A stretch of 64,000 nt of DNA, taken from assembly GCF_030816715.1 (NCBI RefSeq), contig NZ_JAUSYH010000001.1, positions 4,774,001 through 4,838,000 of the forward strand. Reading direction: 5' to 3'. This stretch comes from Streptomyces achromogenes (GTDB taxonomy: Bacteria > Actinomycetota > Actinomycetes > Streptomycetales > Streptomycetaceae). A model generated the notes under the pieces. That model was not told the DNA's origin and ran no database searches. It worked only from the letters and a program-made list of their open reading frames with translations. The number at the start of each line of letters is the position of its first letter. The first letter of the stretch is position 1. Below, piece by piece: positions 7,353 through 15,805 of the stretch. Made by a program: the position numbers and the translations under genes.

Positions 7353-9221
7353 ATGGAGAAGCTGGGCCAGGGGGACCCGCAGCGCATCGGCGGATACCGG
7401 CTGCTCGCGCGGCTGGGCGCGGGCGGCATGGGCCAGGTGTACCTCGCCCGCTCCGACCGCGGGCGGACGGTCGCCGTGAAGCTGGTGCGGCCGGAGCTGG
7501 CGGCGCGCGAGGAGTTCCGGGCGCGGTTCCGGCAGGAGGTGCGCAACGCGCAGCGGGTCGGCGGGTTCTGGACCGCGCCCGTCCTCGACGCCGACACCGA
7601 GGCCGCCGTTCCCTGGGTCGCCACCGGCTATGTCGCCGGGCCGAGCCTCCAGCAGGTCGTGGGCCACGACCACGGTCCGCTGCCCGAACGGTCGGTGCGC
7701 ATCCTCGCCGCCGGCCTCGCGCACGCCCTCACCAACATCCACGCCGCCGGCATCGTCCACCGCGACCTCAAGCCGTCCAACGTGATGGTCACCATCGAGG
7801 GGCCGCGCGTCATCGACTTCGGCGTCGCGCGGGCGCTGGAGAGCGTGAGCGGCGACAGCCGGCTGACCCAGACCGGCGCGGTGATCGGCTCGCCCGGCTT
7901 CATGGCCCCCGAACAACTGCGGGGCGCCCCGGTCACGCCCGCCAGCGACGTCTTCTGCCTCGGCTCGGTCATCACCTACGCCGCCACCGGCGCCCTGCCG
8001 TTCGGCTCCGCCGACAGCGGCGTGCCCGCCCTGATGTTCCGCATCGCGGAGAACGAACCCGACCTCGCGGGCGTCCCCGAGGGCATCGCCGACCTGGTCC
8101 GCGGCTGTCTGCGCAAGGACCCGGGGGCCCGCCCCTCCCTCGACCGCGTCCTGGAACTCACCGGCGTCGACGACACCGTCTCCGACGGCCGCTCCCGCGA
8201 CCCCTGGCTGCCCGGCGCCCTGGTCGCCCAGCTCGGCCGGCACGCCGTGCGGCTGCTGGAGGTGGAGGACCCGGAGGGCACGGACGCCTCGGCGGGCACC
8301 GCCCGGTGGAGCCCCACCGCTCCGTTCCAGGCCGTTCCGCAGCATTCCGGGCCGCGCGGCGAGGCGCACGCGCCGGACCACCGGCCCACGCTGGTCGCGG
8401 GTCCCGGCGGAGTGCCGCAGCAGCAGTCGCATCCGGCCGGTGCGGGCCCCGCCCCGGCCCACCCGGCGTACGGCTACCCACCCCGGCAACCGCAGCAGGC
8501 GCCCTCCGCCCCCGGATACGGCCACCACCCGACGCCGGGCGTGCCCGCCCCCTACAACCCGTACGCGGCGGACGCCGGCGGGCCCGGCGGCCCGTCCGTC
8601 CCGTACACCCCCTACGGCCCCTACGGGACGGACGAACCCGCGGGCCCGCAGGACCCGCCGGGCCGCAGCCGCCGTACGACGGTCCTGCTCGTCCTGGTCG
8701 CCCTGGTGGTCGCGATCGCCGCCGGCGGCTCGGTGTACGCGTTCATGAACGGCGACGACGACGGCGTCGCGGGCCCGTCGCCCAGCCCCTCGGCCTCCCG
8801 AACGGCGGGTTCCTCCTCGCCGGAGCCCGACCCGTCGTCGTCCCCCTCCGCGTCCGCTTCCGCGTCCCCGTCGCAGAAGGGGGAGGTCCCGGCGGCCTAC
8901 CTCGGCGACTGGACCGCCACGATCAAGAACGACACCGGCACCAACAAGCGCCGGCTGACCATCACGCAGGGCGAGGTGGGGGACACGGTGCTCGCCCTCG
9001 CCGCGGACGGCGACTCCTACCACTGCGAGTTCAGCGCCACCCTCGCCGGACGGCCCGGCGGCGACGGCCCGCTGCGGATCGGCCCGTCCAAGGTCACCGC
9101 GGGCGAACCCCTCTCCTCCTGCACCCCCGGCGCGGCCTCGGAGGTCACCCTCCTCCCCGACGGCAGCCTCCAACGCGTCAACACCGGCACCGGGGAGAAG
9201 CTGACGTACACCCGCGACTGA
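7353..9221 (+). CDS. membrane Ser/Thr protein kinase (PknB-like)
   Basis: This 622-residue protein has an N-terminal Hanks-type kinase domain (about residues 14-270). Visible motifs are the glycine loop LGAGGMGQVY, the ATP lysine in VAVKLV, HRDLKPSNV with catalytic Asp138, DFGVAR and a MAPEQ substrate loop. A Pro/Gly/Tyr-rich juxtamembrane linker leads to one membrane helix (about 441-463), then a Ser/Pro-rich spacer and an extracellular domain of about 115 residues ending in a beta-rich fold. That outer domain lacks PASTA repeats, so the signal sensed is not obviously peptidoglycan. The ATG at 7353 with a GGAAAGG site fits the domain start. Confidence 0.92.
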   Translation: MEKLGQGDPQRIGGYRLLARLGAGGMGQVYLARSDRGRTVAVKLVRPELAAREEFRARFRQEVRNAQRVGGFWTAPVLDADTEAAVPWVATGYVAGPSLQQVVGHDHGPLPERSVRILAAGLAHALTNIHAAGIVHRDLKPSNVMVTIEGPRVIDFGVARALESVSGDSRLTQTGAVIGSPGFMAPEQLRGAPVTPASDVFCLGSVITYAATGALPFGSADSGVPALMFRIAENEPDLAGVPEGIADLVRGCLRKDPGARPSLDRVLELTGVDDTVSDGRSRDPWLPGALVAQLGRHAVRLLEVEDPEGTDASAGTARWSPTAPFQAVPQHSGPRGEAHAPDHRPTLVAGPGGVPQQQSHPAGAGPAPAHPAYGYPPRQPQQAPSAPGYGHHPTPGVPAPYNPYAADAGGPGGPSVPYTPYGPYGTDEPAGPQDPPGRSRRTTVLLVLVALVVAIAAGGSVYAFMNGDDDGVAGPSPSPSASRTAGSSSPEPDPSSSPSASASASPSQKGEVPAAYLGDWTATIKNDTGTNKRRLTITQGEVGDTVLALAADGDSYHCEFSATLAGRPGGDGPLRIGPSKVTAGEPLSSCTPGAASEVTLLPDGSLQRVNTGTGEKLTYTRD

Positions 9222-9235
9222 AAACCGCCGCCGGG

Positions 9236-9991
9236 TCAGCGGGGCTCCGGCGGGCGTTGGCGGGGCATGTTCGGCCGGGCGTTCGCTCCCGGCGGCGAGG
9301 GGAACCTGCCCGGGCCGCCACCGGCGTCCACCCGTCCGCCGACGGCGACCGCCGTCTGGATGCCCAGGGGCGCGGGACCGGTGCGGAAATCGACCATCCA
9401 GTCGGCCGTCTCCGTGCGCACCAGGTCGGCGACGTCCTCGGAGAACCGGCGCAGCACCGCCAGGCACCGCTCGGCGGCCTCGCTCGCCGTGCCCTCGGCC
9501 GGCCCCAGCACCTCCCGGACGCTCTCCGAGGCCCAGTCGAACTGCAGCACCTGCAGCCTGCGCTGCACGGCCTGCGCGGTGGCCACGTCCCGCATCCAGC
9601 CCGAGGTCACCCCGAAGAACCGGTCCACCGCCAGGCACGCCACCGCCAGCAGCAGCGCCAGATACCCCCACGGGGCCACGCCGCCCATCACCCGGGTCAG
9701 GTCCAGCAGCGGCAGCGCGGCCCCGCACACCGCCCCGGCGGCCGCGCCGGTGCGCAGGGCCCGTGCGCCCCGCCGCTTCCACACCCGGTCGGCGAGGTAC
9801 CAGGCGGCCGTCTCCAGCGCTCCCCGCTCCACCCACCGGTACAGTTCCTCCAGCCGTTCGGCGGGCTCGCCCCAGTCCCCCAGGGGGAACGCCCGTCCGG
9901 TCAGGTCGCCCGGCCGCAGCCCGGCCGCGCCGCCCTCGCCCCGCCCGTCCTGAGGCGGTCCTTCGGGCTGCATCTCCGGCTGCTGAGCCAC
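9236..9991 (-). CDS. SLATT-like two-helix membrane protein
   Basis: This protein of about 251 residues has a helical segment with LEELYRWVERGALETAAWY, two membrane helices separated by a short loop (roughly residues 103-145), then FGVTSGWMRDV and a long helical tail. This arrangement matches SLATT/DUF4231-type proteins, a family that includes effectors of conflict systems, although here it sits among core genes. I chose the GTG at 9991 (VAQQPEM) because GGGAGGG lies about seven bases upstream. It converges on the kinase gene with only 14 bases between stops. Confidence 0.7.
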   Translation of the reverse strand: MAQQPEMQPEGPPQDGRGEGGAAGLRPGDLTGRAFPLGDWGEPAERLEELYRWVERGALETAAWYLADRVWKRRGARALRTGAAAGAVCGAALPLLDLTRVMGGVAPWGYLALLLAVACLAVDRFFGVTSGWMRDVATAQAVQRRLQVLQFDWASESVREVLGPAEGTASEAAERCLAVLRRFSEDVADLVRTETADWMVDFRTGPAPLGIQTAVAVGGRVDAGGGPGRFPSPPGANARPNMPRQRPPEPR

Positions 9992-10293
9992 CCGCACTCC
10001 CTCCCGATCCCGACTGATCCGACCGATCCGGCCGCTCACGTTGCGTGACGCCCGCGACGTGTGTGATGCCCGGTGCTGATGCGCCGGACCTTTCCTACCT
10101 CCCAATGGGTGGCGAAGAGGAAGGTTTCGTCTCTTTTACGCCTGGAAGTAGGCCTTGATCAGGTATACGACTCCCGCACAACTCACTCGAAAGAGTGCTG
10201 GGGCGACACCCGCACAGACCACGTAGGCTCGTGCCGAGCGGCAAGAAACCGTTCGAAGACGCGCCCGACAGTCGTAGAACACAGGAGTTGACC
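9992..10293. other. intergenic region with divergent promoters, no gene seen
   Basis: This roughly 300-base stretch separates the divergent SLATT-like gene and ybaB. It is noticeably more AT-rich around 10085-10210 (for example CTCTTTTACGCC and GATCAGGTATACG), as expected for promoters. I see no open frame with coding character, no tRNA and no strong hairpin. A TAGGCT at about 10224-10229 could be a -10 for ybaB-recR. Confidence 0.4.
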
Positions 10294-10638
10294 GTGATTC
10301 CCGGTGGTGGCCAGCCCAACATGCAGCAGCTGCTCCAGCAGGCCCAGAAGATGCAGCAGGACCTCGCCCGCGCCCAGGAGGAGCTGGCGAACACGGAGGT
10401 CGACGGGCAGGCGGGCGGTGGACTGGTGAAGGCCACGGTGACCGGCTCCGGCGAGCTGCGCGGGCTGAAGATCGACCCGAAGGCGGTCGACCCGGAGGAC
10501 ACCGAGACCCTCGCCGACCTGATCGTCGCGGCCGTCCAGGCGGCCAACGAGAACGCGCAGACCCTGCAGCAGCAGAAGCTCGGCCCGCTGGCCCAGGGCC
10601 TGGGCGGCGGCAGCGGCATTCCGGGTCTGCCTTTCTAG
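10294..10638 (+). CDS. YbaB/EbfC nucleoid-associated protein
   Basis: The 114-residue product is the DNA-binding YbaB/EbfC protein: an N-terminal helix rich in Gln and Met (MQQLLQQAQKMQQDLARAQ), the central VDGQAGGGLVKATVTGSGEL strand region and the C-terminal helices. The fold is a tweezer-like homodimer that coats DNA. The GTG start at 10294 has an AGGAG site. The gene almost always precedes recR, as it does here with about 80 bases between them, and the pair is thought to act in recombination or replication repair. Confidence 0.92.
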   Translation: MIPGGGQPNMQQLLQQAQKMQQDLARAQEELANTEVDGQAGGGLVKATVTGSGELRGLKIDPKAVDPEDTETLADLIVAAVQAANENAQTLQQQKLGPLAQGLGGGSGIPGLPF

Positions 10639-10717
10639 GGCCGGTCCGCCTTACGCGGCGGGGCCTCGGCCGACTACGGTACGTACCGCAAGGAACCCCA
10701 GGAAGGACGGCAGTCCG

Positions 10718-11317
10718 TTGTACGAAGGCGTGGTCCAGGACCTCATCGACGAGCTGGGGCGGCTGCCCGGCGTCGGTCCCAAGAGCGCGCAGCGGATCGC
10801 CTTCCACATCCTGCAGGCGGAGCCGACGGACGTACGGCGGCTCGCCCACGCCCTCCTGGAGGTCAAGGCGAAGGTCCGCTTCTGCGCGACCTGCGGCAAC
10901 GTGGCGCAGGAGGAGCTGTGCGGCATCTGCCGCGACCCGCGCCGCGACCCGAGCTGCATCTGCGTCGTGGAGGAGCCGAAGGACGTCGTCGCGATCGAGC
11001 GCACGCGCGAGTTCCGCGGCAAGTACCACGTCCTGGGCGGCGCGATCAGCCCGATCGAGGGGGTCGGCCCCGACGACCTGCGGATAAGGGAACTCCTCGC
11101 CCGGCTGGCGGACGGCACGGTCACGGAGCTGATCCTGGCCACCGACCCGAACCTGGAGGGCGAGGCCACCGCCACGTACCTCGCCCGCATGATCAAGCCC
11201 ATGGGCCTGAAGGTCACCCGCCTGGCCAGCGGCCTCCCGGTGGGTGGCGACCTGGAATACGCGGACGAGGTCACCCTCGGCCGCGCCTTCGAGGGGAGAC
11301 GACTCCTAGATGTCTGA
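10718..11317 (+). CDS. recR: recombination mediator protein RecR
   Basis: This 199-residue RecR is full length. It has the N-terminal helix-hairpin-helix (LGRLPGVGPKSAQRIAFH), the four-cysteine zinc site (C56, C59, C68, C71), the Toprim domain with the acidic EEPKD and ATDPNLEGEATA segments, and the C-terminal Walker-B-like tail. It loads RecA with RecO in gap repair. The start is TTG at 10718, preceded by GGAAGGA; translation from this rare codon is consistent with the conserved MYEGVVQ N-terminus. The last eight bases overlap the next gene. Confidence 0.95.
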   Translation: MYEGVVQDLIDELGRLPGVGPKSAQRIAFHILQAEPTDVRRLAHALLEVKAKVRFCATCGNVAQEELCGICRDPRRDPSCICVVEEPKDVVAIERTREFRGKYHVLGGAISPIEGVGPDDLRIRELLARLADGTVTELILATDPNLEGEATATYLARMIKPMGLKVTRLASGLPVGGDLEYADEVTLGRAFEGRRLLDV

Positions 11318-11972
11318 CGCCACGCTGCACGCGACCGGCCCGAACCCGGACGACTTCGCGGTCCAGATCGCGGACCAGGTGGAGAGTTTCCTGGTAGCCG
11401 TCACCGAGGTGGCCAAGGGCGACGAACCGGGCTCGGCGGTCCCCTTCCTCCTCCTGGAGGTCTCCCAGCTCCTGCTGGCCGGCGGCCGTCTCGGCGCCCA
11501 CGAGGACATCGTCCCCGACGAGCGCTACGAGCCCGACCCGGGCTTCGAACCGGACGCCGACGAACTCCGCGAGAACCTGGCCCGGCTGCTGGACCCGGTC
11601 GACGTCTACTCCGAGGTCTTCGACCCCTACGAGCCCCGCAAGGCGCCCGTGCCGGCCCGGATCTCCGACGACCTCGCCGACGTGATCGCCGACCTGCGCC
11701 ACGGCATGGTCCACTACCGCGCGGGCCGCATCACCGAGGCCCTGTGGTGGTGGCAGTTCTCCTACTTCTCCAACTGGGGCTCCACGGCGTCGGCGACGCT
11801 GCGCGCCCTGCACTCGGTCCTCGCCCACATCCGCCTGGACCAGCCCCTGGAAGAGCTGGACGGTCTCGACACCGACCAGTCCCCGCTGGGCGACGAGACC
11901 CTGGAGTTCGAGGCGGGCCGCGTGATGGCCGAGGAGATCGGCGGCCAACTGGGCGCACGACCCCGCACCTAG
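11310..11972 (+). CDS. DUF5063 family protein
   Basis: This acidic, soluble 220-residue protein follows recR with an 8-base overlap, an arrangement I recall as conserved in Streptomyces, where it is annotated DUF5063. It is mostly helical, with the conserved stretch MVHYRAGRITEALWWWQFSYFSNWG near its centre. There is no catalytic motif or membrane segment. Its coupling to recR suggests a shared role or at least shared expression, but no biochemical function is known to me. Confidence 0.85.
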   Translation: MSDATLHATGPNPDDFAVQIADQVESFLVAVTEVAKGDEPGSAVPFLLLEVSQLLLAGGRLGAHEDIVPDERYEPDPGFEPDADELRENLARLLDPVDVYSEVFDPYEPRKAPVPARISDDLADVIADLRHGMVHYRAGRITEALWWWQFSYFSNWGSTASATLRALHSVLAHIRLDQPLEELDGLDTDQSPLGDETLEFEAGRVMAEEIGGQLGARPRT

Positions 11973-12034
11973 GGCGTTTCGAGAGTAGCGTCGTCCGCCC
12001 GCCGGGCAGGCGGGACCTCTGAAACACGCCTAGC
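11970..12034. terminator. imperfect hairpin between convergent genes
   Basis: An inner stem CCCGCC/GGCGGG with a GGGCA loop (11999-12015) is enclosed by longer imperfect arms, CTAGGGCGTTTC and GAAACACGCCTAG. It begins at the DUF5063 stop codon and lies before the stop of the converging PhzF-like gene. There is no U-tract, which is common for actinomycete terminators. Confidence 0.5.
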
Positions 12035-12063
12035 CGCCGACAGGGGGCTTCGGGGTGGGCGGG

Positions 12064-12900
12064 TCAGAGGGGCACGGCCGTCCCCGTGACGCCGATCCCG
12101 CTGTCCCGTCCGCCGGGCACGGAGACCGTGAGGGTGCTCGGGCGGCCCATGTCGGCGCCCTGGTGGATCGTCAGGGTCTTTGGCGGTGAGACGAGTCCGA
12201 GCTCCCGCAGATACCCGCCGAGGGCGGCGGCCGCCGCGCCGGTGGCCGGGTCCTCGACGACCCCGCCGGGCGGGAACGGGTTGCGGGCGTGGAAGACGGT
12301 GGGGGACTCCCGCCACACCAGGTCGACGGTGGTCCAGTCCCGGCGGGCCATGAGGGCGGACAGGGCGGGCATGTCGTAGTCGAGGTCGGCCAGCCGGCCG
12401 CGGTCGGCCGCGGCGACGACCGGATGCCAGGCCCCGGCGTAGGCCACGCGGGGCGGCAGGGCCGGGTCGAGCTCGTCGGCGGACCAGCGCAGCGCCGCCA
12501 GCAGTTCCGTCAGATCGTCATCGGCCAGGGGCTTCGTGCGTGGGGCGACGCTCACGAGGGTCGCCACCGTGGTGCCGTCGTCGGCCACGGCGGTGGTGAC
12601 GGGGACCGTCCCGACGCCCGTGTGCAGGACCAGCGAGCCCGTTCCGTGCCGCTCGGCGTGGGCGACCGCCGTGGCGATCGTCGCGTGGCCGCAGAACGGC
12701 ACTTCGGCGAGCGGGCTGAAGTACCGGACGGCCAGGCCGCCGTCGTCGGACGGCACGGCGAACGCCGTCTCGGAGTAGCCGACTTCGGCCGCCGTCGCCA
12801 GCATGGTCTTCTCGTCGATGCCGGTGGCGTCGAGCACCACGCCGGCGGGGTTGCCCCCGGCCGGGTCGGTGCCGAAGGCCACATAGCGCAGAACCTCCAT
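12064..12900 (-). CDS. PhzF family isomerase/epimerase-like protein
   Basis: The roughly 278-residue protein shows the duplicated diaminopimelate-epimerase-like fold of PhzF. It begins LRYVAFGTDPAGGNPAGVVL, has YSETAF near residue 40, FCGHATIATA near 68-78, and a C-terminal DPATGAAAAALGGYL. The family isomerises allylic or alpha-carbon positions without cofactor; PhzF itself acts in phenazine synthesis, but most members have unknown substrates and no phenazine genes are nearby. I chose the ATG at 12900 because conserved family residues begin there, although the ribosome binding site is weak and a GTG at 12939 is possible. Confidence 0.85.
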   Translation of the reverse strand: MEVLRYVAFGTDPAGGNPAGVVLDATGIDEKTMLATAAEVGYSETAFAVPSDDGGLAVRYFSPLAEVPFCGHATIATAVAHAERHGTGSLVLHTGVGTVPVTTAVADDGTTVATLVSVAPRTKPLADDDLTELLAALRWSADELDPALPPRVAYAGAWHPVVAAADRGRLADLDYDMPALSALMARRDWTTVDLVWRESPTVFHARNPFPPGGVVEDPATGAAAAALGGYLRELGLVSPPKTLTIHQGADMGRPSTLTVSVPGGRDSGIGVTGTAVPL

Positions 12901-13063
12901 GCGGCGACCGTAGCGCAGCCCGCGGCGGGCCGTCCCCACCCACCGGCGCCGCCGAAGAATTGGGCGGGGCTTAAACGTCCCCTGTACGGCGGCTGCACGG
13001 GCGCTAACCGGCCGGACGCGAGTCTTGAGTCATCCAACCGCACCAAGCCGCACAGGAGTTGCG

Positions 13064-13561
13064 ATGACCCGCAAGACCCGCATACGCGCCGCCCTCGTCA
13101 CCGCCACCGCCGTCGTCACCGCGGCCACGGTGTCGGTCGGCGTCAGTGCGGCCGGCCCCGAGAAGCCCTCGAAGCCCAGCAAGAAGCAGATCGCCGCGCT
13201 GTTCGACGGCTGGAACGCCGCGCTGCAGACCCGTGACCCGGAGGTCGTGGCCGACCGCTACGCCAAGAACGCGGTCCTGCTGCCCACCCTCTCCAACAAG
13301 GTCCGCGCCGACCACGCCGGCATCGTGGACTACATGGAGCACTTCCTCCAGAACAAGCCGGTCGGCAAGAAGATCGAGACGCACATCAACGTCCTCGACG
13401 GCAACTCCGCCCTGGACAGCGGCGTGTACCAGTTCACCCTCACCGACCCCGCCACCGGCAAGAAGCGCGTCGTCGAGGCCCGTTACACCTACGAGTACGA
13501 GAAGCGCGGCGGCAAGTGGCTGATCGTCAACCACCACTCGTCGGCGATGCCCGAGAGCTGA
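13064..13561 (+). CDS. secreted SgcJ/EcaC-like (SnoaL/NTF2-fold) protein
   Basis: The 165-residue product has a clear Sec signal peptide (MTRKTRIRAA, a hydrophobic core, then an AxA-like cleavage around residue 28) followed by one NTF2-like domain. Segments such as FDGWNAALQTRDPEVVADRYAKNAVLLPT and the C-terminal RYTYEYEKRGGKWLIVNHHSS are typical of the SgcJ/EcaC/DUF4440 group. These domains bind small ligands or serve as cyclases, isomerases or scaffolds; the exported location suggests a binding role. AGGAG precedes the ATG. The gene converges on the histidine kinase gene. Confidence 0.85.
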   Translation: MTRKTRIRAALVTATAVVTAATVSVGVSAAGPEKPSKPSKKQIAALFDGWNAALQTRDPEVVADRYAKNAVLLPTLSNKVRADHAGIVDYMEHFLQNKPVGKKIETHINVLDGNSALDSGVYQFTLTDPATGKKRVVEARYTYEYEKRGGKWLIVNHHSSAMPES

Positions 13562-13571
13562 CCGCCGCGGA

Positions 13572-14924
13572 TCACCCCGCGCGCGGGGCCGCCCGGAGCG
13601 TGAAGCACACGCGCAGACCGCCCCCGGGAGCATCCTCGAGGCTCACCGTCCCGCCGTCGTCCGTCACCAGCTGTCTGACGACGGCGAGGCCGAGCCCGGA
13701 GCCGGAGCGCCCGGTGAGGCCCTGACCGCGCCAGAAGCGGTCGAAGGCGCGGGACTTCTCCGCGTCCGACATGCCCGGACCCTCGTCCGCCACCGACAGG
13801 ACCACTTCGCCCGCCCCGGACTCCAGCCGGACGGTGATCATCCCGCCGTCCGGCGACACCTCCAGGGCGTTCGAGAGCACGTTGTCCAGCACCTGTTCCA
13901 GATGACCGGGGCTGGCCAGCACAGACGGCCGGCCGTCGACACCACTCCCCCTGAGCGCGATGGTGACTCCGCGCTCGTCGGCGGCCGGTCTCCACACCGT
14001 CAGCCGTTCGGCCACGATGTCCTTCAACGGCAGCGGCTCCGCCGCCGTCACCTTGGCCTCGGCGCGGGCCAGCACCAGCAGACCGTTCACCAGCCGGCTC
14101 ATGCGGACCACCTCTGCCGTGGCCTGCTCCACGTCCTCGCGGACGAACTCGTCGTCCACGCCGTCCGCGATGTTGTCCAGCGACAGCCGCAGCGCCGTGA
14201 GCGGCGTGCGGAGCTGGTGCGAGGCGTCCGCGACGAAGATGCGCTGCGAGGCCACCAGCGTGTCCAGGCGTTCGGCGCCCTGGTTGAGGGTGCGCGCCAG
14301 CGTCTGGGTCTCCGGCGGGCCCGTCACCGGGGAGCGCGCGGTCAGGTCCCCGTCGCTGAACCTGCTCGCCATGGAGTTGAGGGCGCGCAGCGGCGCGGTG
14401 ATCCGGCGGGCGGCGTACGCGCCGATCGCCGCGGCCGCCGCCAGGACGAGGACGGCGAGCCCGGCGCGGAAGCCCCAGATGCTCCACAGCCGCCGGGTCA
14501 TGTCCGAGGTGGAGTAGACGATCCGCACGGCCGCCTCACCCTGGGCGGGCACGGTGACCGTCAGGTGCTCGCCCCAGATGAAGTCCGAGCCCCAGTCGGT
14601 CGTCGGCTCGTTCTGCCGCACGGCCCGGGTCAGCGCGGGGCCCGCGGCGGGTTCCGGCAGGTCCGGGGCGCAGTTGCGGGTGGGGGTCACCTGGACGTTG
14701 CCGGGGGTCCCTTCGCCGTACGCCTCGGCCACCTCGGTCAGCGCCTCGCACGAGATGCGGTCGCCGTTGCCCAGCAGCAGCGCCATGGTGTGGGCCTCGC
14801 GCAGGACGGACAGCTCGGTGTCGTCGCGCAGTTGCTTGGTGAGCGTGAAGGCGACCGGCACCGTGAACAGCAGGATGGCGACCGCGACCAGCAGGATGTA
14901 GCTGCGGATGAGCTGGCGGTTCAT
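13572..14924 (-). CDS. two-component sensor histidine kinase
   Basis: This 450-residue protein has membrane helices at about 6-28 and 151-172 flanking an extracellular sensor domain of about 120 residues with two cysteines. A HAMP linker (RRITAPLRAL...) follows, then the phospho-acceptor His236 in DASHQLRTPLTAL and an HATPase domain with the N box (LDNVLSNALEVS), G1 (VADEGPGM), F (FDRFWRG) and G2 (GSGLGLAVV) boxes. It is encoded downstream of its response regulator with a 4-base ATGA overlap. The outer cysteines could form a disulfide; the stimulus is unknown. Confidence 0.93.
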   Translation of the reverse strand: MNRQLIRSYILLVAVAILLFTVPVAFTLTKQLRDDTELSVLREAHTMALLLGNGDRISCEALTEVAEAYGEGTPGNVQVTPTRNCAPDLPEPAAGPALTRAVRQNEPTTDWGSDFIWGEHLTVTVPAQGEAAVRIVYSTSDMTRRLWSIWGFRAGLAVLVLAAAAAIGAYAARRITAPLRALNSMASRFSDGDLTARSPVTGPPETQTLARTLNQGAERLDTLVASQRIFVADASHQLRTPLTALRLSLDNIADGVDDEFVREDVEQATAEVVRMSRLVNGLLVLARAEAKVTAAEPLPLKDIVAERLTVWRPAADERGVTIALRGSGVDGRPSVLASPGHLEQVLDNVLSNALEVSPDGGMITVRLESGAGEVVLSVADEGPGMSDAEKSRAFDRFWRGQGLTGRSGSGLGLAVVRQLVTDDGGTVSLEDAPGGGLRVCFTLRAAPRAG

Positions 14925-15604
14925 GCGGACTCGGCGTCCTCGACGATCTCCAAGCGGAAGCCGACCCCGCGCACCGCCGCGATGGCGACGACCCCGGCGA
15001 GCTTCCGCCGCAGGGCCGCCACGTGCACGTCCAGCGTCTTCGTCGGGCCGAACCAGTTCGCGTCCCAGACCGCTTCCATGATCTGTTCCCGCGACATCAG
15101 CGCGCCCGGCTCCTCGGTGAGGAAGGCGAGCAGGTCGTACTCCTTCGGCGCGAGCGCGATCTCCGCGCCGTCCACGTGGACGCGGGCCGCCTTGCGGTCG
15201 ATCGAGAGGCGTGCCCCGTACCGGTCGGCCGGGGCGCCGGCGGCCGTGCGCGGCTGCACGCGCCGCATCACCGCGCGTATCCGGGCGATGACCTCGCGCA
15301 CCCCGAACGGCTTGGACACGTAGTCGTCGGCGCCCAGCTCCAGGCCGACCACCCGGTCCGTCTCGTCGCTGCGGGCGCTGATCACGATGATCGGCACGCT
15401 GCCGCGCTCACGTAGCGCCTTGCAGACGTCGAGGCCGTCGGTGTCGGGCAGCCCCAGGTCCAGCAGGACCACGTCGTAGGGGCCCGGGTGGGCGAGGGCG
15501 GCGGCGCCGGTGCTCACCCAGTCGACCGCGAAGCCGTACCGCTTCAGCCCGCGTCGGAGCGATTCGGCGACCGGCTCGTCGTCTTCCACCAGAAGTACGT
15601 GCAC
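14921..15604 (-). CDS. OmpR/PhoB-family response regulator
   Basis: This 227-residue protein has an N-terminal receiver domain with the acidic pair ED (7-8), the phosphorylation site Asp49 in LLDLGLPD, a switch Ser/Thr in VISAR and Lys in SKPFG. The C-terminal winged helix contains LAPKEYDLLAFL and the recognition region TKTLDVHVAALRRKL. It should bind direct repeats upstream of its targets. It is the first gene of a two-gene operon with the kinase and is divergent from aspartokinase, separated by about 200 bases. Confidence 0.94.
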   Translation of the reverse strand: MHVLLVEDDEPVAESLRRGLKRYGFAVDWVSTGAAALAHPGPYDVVLLDLGLPDTDGLDVCKALRERGSVPIIVISARSDETDRVVGLELGADDYVSKPFGVREVIARIRAVMRRVQPRTAAGAPADRYGARLSIDRKAARVHVDGAEIALAPKEYDLLAFLTEEPGALMSREQIMEAVWDANWFGPTKTLDVHVAALRRKLAGVVAIAAVRGVGFRLEIVEDAESA

Positions 15605-15805
15605 GTTCGCACACTAGTCCTCCACGTCCTTGAAACTTAATTCACAGCTATCACCGGCGCGGAAGTGGGCAGGGACCACCAGAGCGAGCGCCCGGCATCT
15701 CACCATGCGGTACCCCGGAGGTGGATTTCGGGCGCTCGTTAGACTGAGCCGACCGCAGTACAAGGGCGTATGTGCGGAAAGAGACAAACTGAGCGAGGAG
15801 CGCAC

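Noticed and set aside
6920..10048. 1042-codon plus-strand frame through marR and the kinase gene
   Set aside because: The kinase frame carries every Hanks motif; this other frame is Arg/Pro-rich noise.
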